Below, in pieces: positions 18,243 through 26,977 of a stretch of DNA of 64,000 nucleotides. The notes under the pieces were generated by a model that did no database searches, was not told the origin of the DNA, and saw nothing but the letters and a program-made list of their open reading frames with translations. Position numbers and translations under genes: made by a program. Origin of the DNA: Pseudomonadota bacterium (lineage in GTDB: Bacteria; Pseudomonadota; Gammaproteobacteria; Steroidobacterales; Steroidobacteraceae); contig JADIZR010000017.1 in assembly GCA_016704655.1 (NCBI GenBank), positions 15,202 to 79,201 of the forward strand, read 5' to 3'. Each line of letters opens with the position of its first letter. The first letter of the stretch is position 1.

Positions 18243-19232
18243 CTACCAGCCCCGTTTCTCGTCGAGCTGGCGGGTCAGGTTGACGAGCCGCCGGTAGCTT
18301 TCGAGCCGCCGGGGGTCGATCTCCCCGGATTCGACGGCCGCCTGGACGGCGCACTGCGGCTCCCGCAGGTGCAGGCAGTTCTGGAAGCGGCAGCCAGGGG
18401 CCCGCTGGATAATCTCCAGGTAGCCCCGCTGGACGTCTGGCAAGGGCGCGACGGGAGGGGCGTAATCCCGGACGCCCGGGGAGTCGGTCAGCTCGCCCCA
18501 GGGCAGCTGCACGATCACGGACGATACGGTGGTGTGCTTGCCCTGGCCCGACCCGACCGACAGGTCCGAAGTAGCCCGGTAGGCACCCTCGCAGAGCGTG
18601 TTGGTCAACGACGACTTGCCGACCCCGGACTGGCCCGCCAGGAGCGTGCGGCGGCCCTGCAGCCGCTGCTTGAGCGCATCCAGGCCGGTGCCGCGCTTGG
18701 CGGAGACCGTGACCACCGGTATCCCGATTCGCCGGTAGGTGTCGATGAACGCGAATTCCTCGGGGCCGAACTCGCCGGCACCGATCAGGTCCTGCTTGTT
18801 CAGGATCAGCAGGGCGTCGATGCCCGCATACCCCGCCCCGGCCAGGTAGCGGTCGATGATGAACGGGTCGCAGGTGGGGCGGGGCGCCACGACGATGCCG
18901 AGCTGGTCCAGGTTGGAGGCAATGTCCTCGACGCCACCCCGGCTGTCCGTCCGCTGCAGGACGTTGCGACGAGGCAGGCGCTCCGCCACTACCCAATGCC
19001 CGTCGGCGGCCGTGGATTCAGGCTCGAGGCGGACCAGATCGCCAGCGACAACCTCGGTTCGGCGGCCGCGGATCTTGCAGGGCAGTCGCTCTGCCGTGTC
19101 CGACGACAACACCACGACACGGCGGCCATAGGACTCGACCACGCAGCCCATCCGGCTCTGTGCTGCCGACGACGGCTTGGAGCCGCTGCCAGCGCGGCCG
19201 GACGGTCGTTCGCTGCGGCGACTCGTACTCAC
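18243..19232 (-). CDS. rsgA: ribosome small-subunit GTPase A
   Basis: 329 residues from a GTG whose first bases overlap the M48 stop (GTGA). Circularly permuted GTPase that tests late 30S subunits. N-terminal OB fold, then G4 'NKQDLI', G5 'VSAKRGTGL', G1 'GQSGVGKSSLTN', switch I 'GKHTTVSS', G3 'DSPGVRDY', and a C-terminal zinc knuckle with Cys/His in 'CRFQNCLHLREPQC'. The order G4-G5-G1-G3 is diagnostic. Often next to orn, as here with one gene between. Confidence 0.96.
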   Translation of the reverse strand: MSTSRRSERPSGRAGSGSKPSSAAQSRMGCVVESYGRRVVVLSSDTAERLPCKIRGRRTEVVAGDLVRLEPESTAADGHWVVAERLPRRNVLQRTDSRGGVEDIASNLDQLGIVVAPRPTCDPFIIDRYLAGAGYAGIDALLILNKQDLIGAGEFGPEEFAFIDTYRRIGIPVVTVSAKRGTGLDALKQRLQGRRTLLAGQSGVGKSSLTNTLCEGAYRATSDLSVGSGQGKHTTVSSVIVQLPWGELTDSPGVRDYAPPVAPLPDVQRGYLEIIQRAPGCRFQNCLHLREPQCAVQAAVESGEIDPRRLESYRRLVNLTRQLDEKRGW

Positions 19233-20521
19233 GTGGACGAGAGCGCCTGCCCGGTGGCGAGGGAGCCTTGCGCGCCACCGGGATGGACGAGCCGGGAAAT
19301 CCGGACGACCGGCGGCGGGTGCGAGTCGTAGAACGCGGAATGCCACGGGTCGGGCGTCAGCGTGCTCGCGTTTTCGCGATACAGGCTGACCAGCGCGCGG
19401 CCCAGTTCCGGACCGTCGCTGAAGCGGGCGGCGAAGGCGTCGGCCTGGAATTCGTGGCGCCGCGACCAGGCGGCACCGAGTGGCGTGAGGATCCAGGTGA
19501 ACGCGGGCAGGACCAGTATGAATAGAAGCAGGGCGGCCGAGCTGCTGGGCTGATCGACGCCGAGTGCCGCATAGAACCAGTCCTGCGCCGCCAGCCATCC
19601 CAACAGGGCGAAGCCTGCGAGCGACGTTGCGGCGCTCACGAGCAGCCGCTGCGGGATGTGCTTGAGCTTGAAGTGCGCGAGCTCGTGGGCAAGCACGGCT
19701 TCGACCTGCACCGGCGAGAGCGACTGCAGCAACGTGTCGTAGAAGACGATCCGCTTCTCGCGGCCGAGCCCGGTGAAATAGGCGTTGCCGTGCGCGGATC
19801 GCTTCGAGCCGTCCATGACGTACACGTCGCGTGCGTGGAAGTCACAACGGGCCAGCAGCGCATCAATGCGCTCGCGCAAGGCTGCGTCCGTGAGCGGGGT
19901 GAACTTGTTGAAGAATCCAGCGATCCAGCGCGGCCAGGCCCAGAGCAGCAGCAGCGAGATCGCCATCCACACGGCCCAGGCCACCAGCCACCAGCGCGTG
20001 CCGCTTGCCTGCATCGTCCAGAGAACGAGCGCGACGATGCCGCCACCCAGCAACGCGCCAAGTGCCGCGGCCTTCACCAGGTCGGCCACGAAGACCGCTG
20101 CAGTCGTTCGATTGAAGCCAAAGCGAGCCTCGAGCACGAACGTCCGCCAGACCGAAAACGGCAGGGTGGCCAGGCTCATCGCCAGCAGCACCAGCAGCAC
20201 ATGCAGCGTGCCAGCTCCGATGGGATTCGAGCCCGCTATTGCAGTGGCGCTTCGACCGAGGGCGGCGATTCCGCCACCCAGCGTCAGGACCAGCAGCATG
20301 ACCGCGTCGTAGACCAGTTCGAGTCGGCCAAAACGCTGCCAGGCAACCGTGTAATCGGCGGCCTTTGAATGCTCCGCTGCGCTGACTGCAGCGGCAAAGG
20401 CGGGCGGGACCTCGTGCCGGTGAGATGCGACGTGGCGGGTCTGCCGATGGGACAGCCAGACCTGCACGAAAACGTGCATGGCAAGGGCGGCCAGAAAGGC
20501 ATTAGTCATCCAATGGGGCAT
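19229..20521 (-). CDS. M48 family metalloprotease (Ste24/CAAX-protease-like)
   Basis: About 430 residues. Several membrane helices in the N-terminal half, then the zinc motif 'VLAHELAHFKLKHIP' (HExxH), a later 'EFQADAFAA' carrying the third ligand Glu. This is the Ste24-type layout (integral membrane protease open to an internal chamber). Bacterial members take part in membrane-protein quality control. ATG at 20521 is used; an in-frame TTG precedes it. Operon with rsgA (four-base overlap). Confidence 0.9.
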   Translation of the reverse strand: MPHWMTNAFLAALAMHVFVQVWLSHRQTRHVASHRHEVPPAFAAAVSAAEHSKAADYTVAWQRFGRLELVYDAVMLLVLTLGGGIAALGRSATAIAGSNPIGAGTLHVLLVLLAMSLATLPFSVWRTFVLEARFGFNRTTAAVFVADLVKAAALGALLGGGIVALVLWTMQASGTRWWLVAWAVWMAISLLLLWAWPRWIAGFFNKFTPLTDAALRERIDALLARCDFHARDVYVMDGSKRSAHGNAYFTGLGREKRIVFYDTLLQSLSPVQVEAVLAHELAHFKLKHIPQRLLVSAATSLAGFALLGWLAAQDWFYAALGVDQPSSSAALLLFILVLPAFTWILTPLGAAWSRRHEFQADAFAARFSDGPELGRALVSLYRENASTLTPDPWHSAFYDSHPPPVVRISRLVHPGGAQGSLATGQALSST

Positions 20522-20674
20522 CAAGTTGACGGATTTAACACTGGCGCGTGTTCCATGAAGGGTGCGGAGCTTAGCCTTTGCTAGAATCCGTCACAATCGA
20601 CCGTCTGGGGTGCCGCCGAGCACGCCAGGGTCCCAGTTTGAAATACCTTGCCCGCTTCGCTGCCTGGTCACACC

Positions 20675-21217
20675 TTGAAAGCTGACAATCTGATCTGGAT
20701 CGACCTCGAGATGACGGGCCTGGACACCCAGTCCGATCGCATCATCGAGATAGCGACGATCGTCACCGACTCATTTCTCCATACTGTGGCGGAAGGCCCC
20801 GTGATTGCGATCCACCAGGACGACGCCGTGCTCGGTGCGATGGACGAATGGAACCGGACCACGCACGGCGGCACCGGTCTGCTGCAGCGGGTTCGTGACA
20901 GCCGGGTTACCGCCAAGGACGCGGAGATGCAGACGCTGGATTTCCTGGCGCAGCACGCAGTGGCAGGCGCCTCGCCCATGTGTGGCAACAGCATCTGTCA
21001 GGATCGCCGGTTCCTGGCGCGCGAGATGCCTGCCCTCGAGAGGTTTTTCCATTACCGGAATCTCGACGTCAGTACGGTCAAGGAACTCGCGCGGCGCTGG
21101 GCGCCAGACGTGCTGGCCGGCGTGCAAAAGGCGTCGACACACCTTGCCCTTGACGATATCCGCGAGTCGATCAGCGAGTTGGAACACTATCGCCGGCACT
21201 TCTTGAGGGTTGCGTGA
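20675..21217 (+). CDS. orn: oligoribonuclease
   Basis: DEDD exonuclease that clears 2-5 nt RNAs (including pGpG). 'LIWIDLEMTGLD' holds the first Asp-Glu pair; 'GNSICQDRRFLAREMP' and 'HLALDDIRESISEL' hold the others, with the His of the DEDDh type. No ATG exists near the expected start; a TTG at 20675 gives 180 residues, the normal Orn length, and another in-frame TTG at 20648 adds nine. A TAGAAT hexamer at 20582-20587 is a possible -10. Confidence 0.93.
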   Translation: MKADNLIWIDLEMTGLDTQSDRIIEIATIVTDSFLHTVAEGPVIAIHQDDAVLGAMDEWNRTTHGGTGLLQRVRDSRVTAKDAEMQTLDFLAQHAVAGASPMCGNSICQDRRFLAREMPALERFFHYRNLDVSTVKELARRWAPDVLAGVQKASTHLALDDIRESISELEHYRRHFLRVA

Positions 21218-21294
21218 CGTGATGATCGAGGAAATGCACGCGACGAGGGGCATCCTCTGGTTCCCCTGTGTGTAGCGACGTGCAGTCGAGATTG

Positions 21295-22117
21295 ATGGCC
21301 ACGGTGTACGCATGTCTACGCCCGTTCGCTCGCGTAATGCTTCGATCGGGCGTGACATACAAAAGCTTTGCTGAAATCGCAAAGACGGCTTTTGTTCATG
21401 AGGCATTGCTTGAACGTGATGCAAAGGGGAGAGTCACCAATGCATCGCGCGTCGCTGTCAGAACGGGACTGTCCCGAAAGGAAGTCCGTCGTGTGTCGAG
21501 CTGACCTTGCTCAGGGACGGTCCGAAGAGTGGGGCGGCGGACCATGCGGGACCGCCGGCGCGGGTTTGCACGCATGGCATTTCGACCAGAGATTCGTTGG
21601 TCCCGAAGGCTCCCCTTTGGATTTGTGTTTCGAAGGGGAGAGTCCGAGCTTTACCGAACTCGTTAAGGCAGTCGGCGGAGATGTGCCTCCAGGGGCGGTT
21701 CGCGCTGAACTTTTTCGTGCCACTGCAGTGCAGGAGCTGGAAAACGGGCGACTTCGTCCGACGAAGAGATACTTCGTTCCAGGTGATTTCGATGAGAAAG
21801 CGATCACTGTAATGTCAAGCATGCTCTTCCCGTTGATTTCAGGTGTCGACCACAACTCCAACCCTTCCCGAAAGTCAGCTGGGTTCATCCAACGAATCGC
21901 CTATGCGAGGCTGAGTCCCGCTGATCGTGAGTCTTTTCGTGCTTGGTCGCGGGCCGAAGCGACACTCTTCATCGAATCTATCGATGACTGGCTTATTGCC
22001 AGAGAGGTTAAGGTAAGCGAAAGCGCTGATGTTCCTATCAGCGGAGTGGGTGTTTTTTATTACGAGGGGCCCGAGGCGGCAGACCTTCCAAGACCCGAGC
22101 CAGGGCTGGGGCAATAG
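21295..22117 (+). pseudogene. DUF6502 family gene, broken by two frameshifts
   Basis: Homolog of the intact DUF6502 protein at 26978-27877. Part 1 from ATG 21295 ('VMLRSGVTYKSFAEIAKTAF' to 'TGLSRKEVRR', about 21490) is in frame 1; a middle part ('VELTLLRDGPKSGAADHAG') is in frame 3; part 3 from about 21565 ('LHAWHFDQRFVGPEGSPLDL', 'SFTELVKAVGGDVPPGAVR' to the stop) is in frame 2. Each junction behaves as one missing base, near 21490 and in the GGGTTTG at about 21562. Part 1 has a helix-turn-helix-like stretch. Real pseudogene or two sequence errors. Confidence 0.8.
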
Positions 22118-22214
22118 AAAACGCGCGGCTTGCAGGCGACCGGCAGCAGCCGGCGAGGCCTTGACGACGCCGAACTGGCCGAGATCGAGTCGCGAATTCA
22201 TCGATCACCCGAGA

Positions 22215-22222
22215 CACGTGGG
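22215..22222. repeat. left 8-bp target-site duplication of IS66 element
   Basis: CACGTGGG directly before the left inverted repeat; identical to 24910-24917 directly after the right one. Eight base pairs is the target duplication length of the IS66 family. Confidence 0.88.
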
Positions 22223-22339
22223 TAAGCGCGCAGGAACCGCGTTCTTCCCGGCTGAGGCCTGACCGGCCACGCTCTCTGCCTTTCAGACAAGGCGGAGGTG
22301 CGTGGTGACGGTGAGCTGACGGATAAACAACGAGTGGCG

Positions 22340-22575
22340 ATGGACGCGCTGCAGGGGCGCGGGCGGCGGAGCTCGGACTGAGCGCGTACGCGCGGGCCAC
22401 CAGGCTCAACGCGCGACAGTTGCATGATTCGGTCGTCGCGCTGCGCCGACGCGGCGTGCTGCCGCCGACGGATCGACCGCGGCCGCGCAAAGTGCGTTTG
22501 TCGCGGTGCGCGTCGTGAACACGCCGCCGTCCGATGCGCCATCGCCGCCGCGCACCGGGATGGTCGCCGAGTAAT
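22340..22575 (+). pseudogene. IS66 TnpA (Orf1) remnant
   Basis: The text 'AAELGLSAYARATRLNARQL' followed by 'VVALRRRGVLPPTDRPRPR' is the N-terminal helix-turn-helix region of the IS66 accessory protein TnpA. After about 22490 the reading shifts ('VAVRVVNTPPSDA') and later again to a region resembling the C-terminal 'VIECGEWP' strand. At least two frame changes; not expressible as it stands. Confidence 0.65.
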
Positions 22576-22651
22576 CCACGCAGCTGGTCTGGTGATCGAG
22601 TGCGGCGAGTGGCCCGACGGCATGGCTGGGCGGTGCTGACGGGTCGAGGAG

Positions 22652-23006
22652 ATGCTGCGTCCTGACCGTCTCGAGCGGGTGTTACCTGCACCGCACGCCG
22701 GTCGACATGCGCAAGCAGATGGACGGGCTGGCGCTGCTGGCGAAGGACGTGATCCGGCAGGACCCGCTGTCGGGTGCGCTGTTCGTGTTCGTCAACGCGC
22801 AACGGACCAAGCTGAAGATGCTGGTCTGGGAGCGGAACGGCTTCTCGGTCTGGTACAAGCGGCTGGAGCGACATCGCTTTCACTGGCCGCGGAGCGGCGA
22901 CGCGGTCCTGACGTTGACGGGCGAACAACTCAACTGGCTGCTCGACGGCTACGATGTGTGGCGGATGAAGCCGCACGAAGCGCTGTATTTCCCGGTACTT
23001 TCGTGA
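22652..23006 (+). pseudogene. IS66 TnpB accessory protein, frameshifted near the N terminus
   Basis: ATG 22652 starts 'MLRPDRLERV' in one frame; one extra T in GTGTTACCTG (about 22681) moves the rest to the frame reading 'YLHRTPVDMRKQMDGLALL', 'GALFVFVNAQRTKLKMLVW', 'NGFSVWYKRLE', 'LLDGYDVWRMKPHEAL'. That is the full IS66 Orf2 consensus. From the inner ATG at 22707 an intact 99-residue ORF remains. Confidence 0.85.
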
Positions 23007-23105
23007 GTCGGCGCGGCGTTCGCGTCCGTTATAATTGCGCGCGACTCACTCTCACCACGCCTCCGGCCCGACCGACGCTGCCGCATCGCGGCGCGACTCG
23101 CCACT

Positions 23106-24560
23106 GACGCGAGGCGCGGAACACGGCTGCTCGAGGAAGAGAACCGCTGGCTGAAGGCGCAGCTGTACGGCCGCTCATCGGAGCGGCGGCCGGCGGAGGA
23201 TCGTGCGCCGGAGCAGGCATGGCTGTTCAACGAGGCCGAGGCGCTGGCCGCCGCGGCTCGAGGCCCCCGGACGATCACGATCCCGGCCCACGACCGGGCG
23301 AAGCGCGGCCGCAAGAAGCTCGCTGCCGATCTGCCGCGGGTCGAAGTCCTGCACGACCTGCCCGACGAGCAGAAGGTGTGCCCGCAGGACGGGACGCCGC
23401 TCGAGCGGATCGGCGAGGAGACTGCCGAGCAGCTCGAGTTCATCCCGGCACGGGTGCGGGTCCTCGAGCACGTCCGGCCGAAGTACGCCTGCCCGTGCTG
23501 CCGGCAGGGGGTGCAGATCGCGCCCGCCGCTGGCGATCTTCCCGAAGAGCATCGCCACCCCCTCGCTGCTCGCCCACATCACCACCGCCAAGTTCGTCGA
23601 CGGCGTGCCGCTCTACCGCCAGGGAGCCGCAGTTCGGCCGCCTGGGGATCCCGCTCAGCCGCGGCACCATGGCGATGTGGGCGATCCGACTGGGCGGACG
23701 CTCTCGTGCCACTGATCAACCTGCTGAACGAGCACTTGCTCGCCGAGTCGGTCATTCACTGCGACGACGGCCGATTGCAGGTCCTCCAAGAGCGACAAGG
23801 CGCCAACCGCCGACCACTGGATTGGGTGCGCTGCGCCGGTCCGCCGGGCGGCGCATCGTGCTGTTCGACTACGACCCCTCGCGAGGAGGGCCGTGCCGTT
23901 GCGGCTGCTGGAGGTTTTCGGGGCGTTGGTCACCGACGGCTATGCGCCTACGACGGGGCGGCTGCAGGCTCAAGCTGACGCACGCCGGGTGTATGGCCCA
24001 CTGCCGCGTTACTTCGAGAGGCCAGGAAGGCCGGATCAAACGCCGGCCACGCCAAGGCCGCGCTCGAGTTCACGGCAAGCTGTCGCTGGTCGAGCGCTTG
24101 CTCTGGGACCGCGACCGTCCCGTCACGCCGGCAGAGCGGGTCACGGTCCGCCAGCAGAAGTCCGCGCCGATCATGCCGGCCTTCCACGCCTGGCTCGAGG
24201 CCCTCGCACCCCAGGTGCTGCCCGAGAGCCGCCTTGGCAAGGCTGTGCACTACGCCCTCGGCCAGTGGCCGAAGCTCAGCGTGTTCCTGACCCACGGCGA
24301 GTGCCGATGCACAACAACCGCTGCGAGAACGCCATCCGGCCATTTGTCGTCGGTCGCAAAGGCTGGTTGTTCTCCGACACCGTCCCGGGTGCGCGCGCGA
24401 GCGCCAACCTCTACTCGCTCGTCGAGACAGCGAAGGCCAACGGCGTCGAGCCTCACGCCTACCTGACCTTCCTGTTCGAGCGCCTGCCGCAACTCAGTCC
24501 GTCGAGGACTTCGAGGCCGTACTGCCCTGGAACGTCAAGGCCGCGGCCTCCATCCAGTAG
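23106..24560 (+). pseudogene. IS66 transposase TnpC, multiply frameshifted
   Basis: All parts of the DDE transposase can be followed across frames: leucine-rich N terminus ('LLEEENRWLKAQLYGRSSER'), zinc-binding 'YACPCCRQGVQIAPA', 'LLAHITTAKFVDGVPLYRQ', 'GIPLSRGTMAMWAIRLG', the catalytic region 'VIHCDDGRLQVLQE', 'LVTDGYA', 'AGCMAHCRV', 'MHNNRCENAIRPFVVGRKGW', and the end 'VLPWNVKAA'. Frame changes occur near 23545, 23625, 23695, 23790, 23890, 23950 and 24300. No functional transposase can be made. Confidence 0.85.
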
Positions 24561-24572
24561 CCGAGCCCGCGC

Positions 24573-24898
24573 ATGGGCAACACCTGGATCGTCGATCTAC
24601 GTCACTACCTGACGCCTGCCGGGGCGATGGCGGACATGCCGTCGCGCACGCCTGCTCGCCGAGTACTTCGCGAGCATCGTAGTCGACGCCACCTTCAGCA
24701 CTGACGAGGCACCCACCGTGCGCTGTCGGCGACGCCCGAAGCATCGCCGTTGCGTCGGGCACCATCATGTGCTATCCCGCTGCCGATGATCTCGACCGGA
24801 TCTACTGGTACTGCCCGGTCTGCGACGACAACGGCCTCATCAGCGGCTGGCAGAACACCCTCTGGGACGGATTCGCAGAAGAGCAGCCACGCGGTTAA
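24573..24898 (+). pseudogene. IS66-linked passenger protein, frameshifted
   Basis: Starts 'MGNTWIVDLRHYLTPAGAMA', shifts frame at about 24645 to 'LLAEYFASIVVDATFSTDEA' and 'VRCRRRPKHRRCVG', and shifts again at about 24755 to 'TIMCYPAADDLDRIYWYCPV' and 'NGLISGWQNTLWDG', ending 11 bases before the element's right end. The pattern (N-terminal helix, paired Cys 'CRRRP...C' and 'CPVCxDNG', 'GW...LWDG') is a small zinc-ribbon-like protein that I recall beside IS66 tnpC genes. Function unknown. Confidence 0.6.
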
Positions 24899-24909
24899 TT
24901 GCGCGCTTA

Positions 24910-24917
24910 CACGTGGG
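24910..24917. repeat. right 8-bp target-site duplication of IS66 element
   Basis: CACGTGGG, the exact copy of 22215-22222, directly after the inner-most right terminal base. Confidence 0.88.
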
Positions 24918-25001
24918 CGTCCGGGATCAACACCTCCGGGCTAATCGGGAACATCGCACCCTGATCCCGAGACTCACCTCGACATGACCCATCAACGAAA
25001 A

Positions 25002-25025
25002 TGCCCGTGACTGACGTCACGGGCA
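25002..25025 (-). terminator. intrinsic terminator of the octapeptide-repeat gene
   Basis: Perfect 10-bp stem TGCCCGTGAC / GTCACGGGCA with a four-base loop. Read on the minus strand it is followed by TTTTCG. It lies about 80 bases after the stop at 25107. Confidence 0.88.
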
Positions 25026-25106
25026 CTCCCTACAATCCCAGCCTTCAAATCAAGTGTCTTTACGCACTCTGCTTGGCGCGCCTTCTTTACTGTCGGATAT
25101 CACCGA

Positions 25107-26913
25107 CTACTTTACGTGCAGCTGCTCAGCGAGCACGACACCCTGACGGACGGGTTGCGTGCCGACGAGAAGGACAAGGCTGCCTGCAGTCGGAGCTTTT
25201 GCTGATTTGGTCGATGAAATGTCGACGGTGATACCGTTGACTATCATCGTACCGACATTCGCATCTAGGTCGATAACACGACCGCTCACAACCACTTTCG
25301 ATGAGCCGGCAACATAGCCCGTAGGCATGAAGCGCAACTTCATCTGCTCGACGGTACCCGAATCCGACATGCGTCCAGAGACTGCGACCATCAATTGGTG
25401 ACCTCCGGCAAGAGATTCCTCAACTCTTGCGACGGACGGCAACTTCAAATTACGACCCAGTACGCTGATTGTGTTGGTTGCAGCGTCGACTTTGTCGACA
25501 GCACCCATGATTAAGACCTGGTCCTTTCCTGTTCCAATTATGGCGTTGCGCGAGTGCTTGCCCTTGCCGGTGCCGATAATCGCGTCAGCGCCGGTGCCAA
25601 TGATCGCATCAGCCCCAGTACCGATGATGGCGTCGGCGCCAGTACCGATGATGGCGTCAGCCCCCGTGCCAATGATCGCATCAGCCCCAGTACCGATGAT
25701 GGCGTCAGCGCCGGTGCCAATGATCGCATCAGCCCCAGTACCAATGATGGCGTCGGCCCCGGTGCCAATGATCGCATCAGCCCCAGTACCGATGATGGCG
25801 TCGGCGCCAGTACCGATGATGGCGTCAGCCCCCGTGCCAATGATCGCGTCAGCCCCCGTACCGATAACTCCGTCAGCGCCGGTGCCAATGATCGCATCAG
25901 CCCCAGTACCAATGATGGCGTCAGCCCCGGTGCCAATGATCGCATCAGCCCCAGTACCGATGATGGCGTCAGCGCCGGTGCCAATGATCGCATCAGCCCC
26001 AGTACCGATGATGGCGTCAGCGCCGGTGCCAATGATCGCATCAGCCCCAGTACCAATGATGGCGTCAGCCCCGGTGCCAATGATCGCATCAGCCCCAGTA
26101 CCGATGATGGCGTCAGCGCCGGTGCCAATGATCGCATCAACCCCAGTACCAATGATGGCGTCGGCCCCGGTGCCAATGATCGCATCAGCCCCAGTACCGA
26201 TGATGGCGTCGGCGCCGGTGCCAATGATCGCATCAGCCCCAGTACCGATGATGGCGTCAGCCCCGGTGCCAATGATCGCATCAGCCCCAGTACCGATGAT
26301 GGCGTCGGCGCCGGTGCCAATGATCGCATCAGCCCCAGTACCAATGATGGCGTCAGCCCCGGTGCCAATGATCGCATCAGCCCCAGTACCGATGATGGCG
26401 TCAGCGCCGGTGCCAATGATCGCATCAGCCCCAGTACCGATGATGGCGTCGGCGCCGGTGCCAATGATCGCATCAGCCCCAGTACCAATGATGGCGTCAG
26501 CCCCGGTGCCAATGATCGCATCAGCCCCAGTACCGATGATGGCGTCAGCGCCGGTGCCAATGATCGCATCCCCAGTCACCAATGATGGCGTCGGCCCCGG
26601 TGCCAATGATCGCATCGCCCCAGTACCGATGATGGCGTCGGCGCCGGTACCAATGATCGCATCAGCCCCGGTACCAATGATGGCGTCGCCCGGTGCCAAT
26701 GATGGCGTCAGCCCCAGTACCAATGATGGCGTCAGCGCCGGTGTCAATGATCGCATCAGCCCCAGTACCGATGATGGCGTCGGCCCCGGTGCCAATGATG
26801 GCTTCCGTCGAGGATTTGGCATTGACCTGGGTCGGAGCCACGGCACCGCTAACCGCGAGCGCGGTTGCAATCGCAACTGCGATACCCGATTTCTTGTAGA
26901 CCTTCACGTTCAT
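25107..26913 (-). CDS. exported octapeptide-repeat protein with DUF5666-like tail (frame broken by three small deletions)
   Basis: From ATG 26913: a signal peptide ('VYKKSGIAVAIATALAVSGA', cleavage near 'VNA|KSS'), then about 53 copies of the eight-residue unit GADAIIGT, a short linker ('KGKHSRN'), and a C-terminal domain of about 150 residues with two beta-rich copies ('GAVDKVDAATNTISVLG' and 'GRVIDLDANVGTMIVNG', 'VDISS') like DUF5666. The repeats encode GxGxDxI, loosely like calcium-binding RTX units but eight long, not nine. Relative to the consensus the DNA lacks 2, 1 and 2 bases near 26688, 26612 and 26575, so the signal peptide is out of frame with most repeats and the tail. Probably an operon with the DUF6502 gene upstream (64-base gap). 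Function unknown. Confidence 0.75.
25524..26806. repeat. 24-bp tandem repeat array organised as 48-bp dimers (about 53 units)
   Basis: Plus-strand units alternate between two 24-mers, one containing GTGCCAATGATCGCATCA and one containing GTACCGATGATGGCGTCA, so the array has grown by 48-bp steps. A few units deviate (a GTC for GCC codon near 26140, an ACTCCG unit near 25868, one Asp-for-Gly near 26745). Because 24 is a multiple of three, several frames on both strands stay open throughout. Confidence 0.95.
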
Positions 26914-26977
26914 TACCGTAGTCCCCTTAATTTTTCTCGCAGTCGATCCATCGGCCCAGACGCATTGAAATCGATTG

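Larger units (their letters stand above)
22223..24909 (+). mobile_element. IS66 family insertion sequence, decayed, with passenger gene
   Basis: 2687 bp bounded by inverted repeats TAAGCGCGCAGGAACCGCG (left) and, read inward from the right, TAAGCGCGCAATTAACCGCG, a match of about 20 bp with one gap. Flanked by the duplication CACGTGGG. Order inside: tnpA remnant, tnpB, tnpC, passenger ORF, all plus strand and all carrying frameshifts. The element interrupts no visible gene: it lies between the broken DUF6502 gene and the terminator of the octapeptide-repeat gene. Confidence 0.9.

Noticed and set aside
19233..19598. N-terminal extension of RsgA into the M48 gene
   Set aside because: The GTG at 19232 forms the usual four-base overlap and yields the normal RsgA length.
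22128..22222. Extension of the IS66 element further left into the DUF6502 pseudogene
   Set aside because: The inverted repeat and the 8-bp duplication place the left end exactly at 22223.
25524..26806. CRISPR array
   Set aside because: Units follow each other directly without unique spacers, and no cas gene is near.
25524..26806. RTX toxin repeats
   Set aside because: Unit is eight residues with single Gly positions, not the nine-residue GGxGxDxUx; no type I secretion genes or C-terminal RTX signal nearby.
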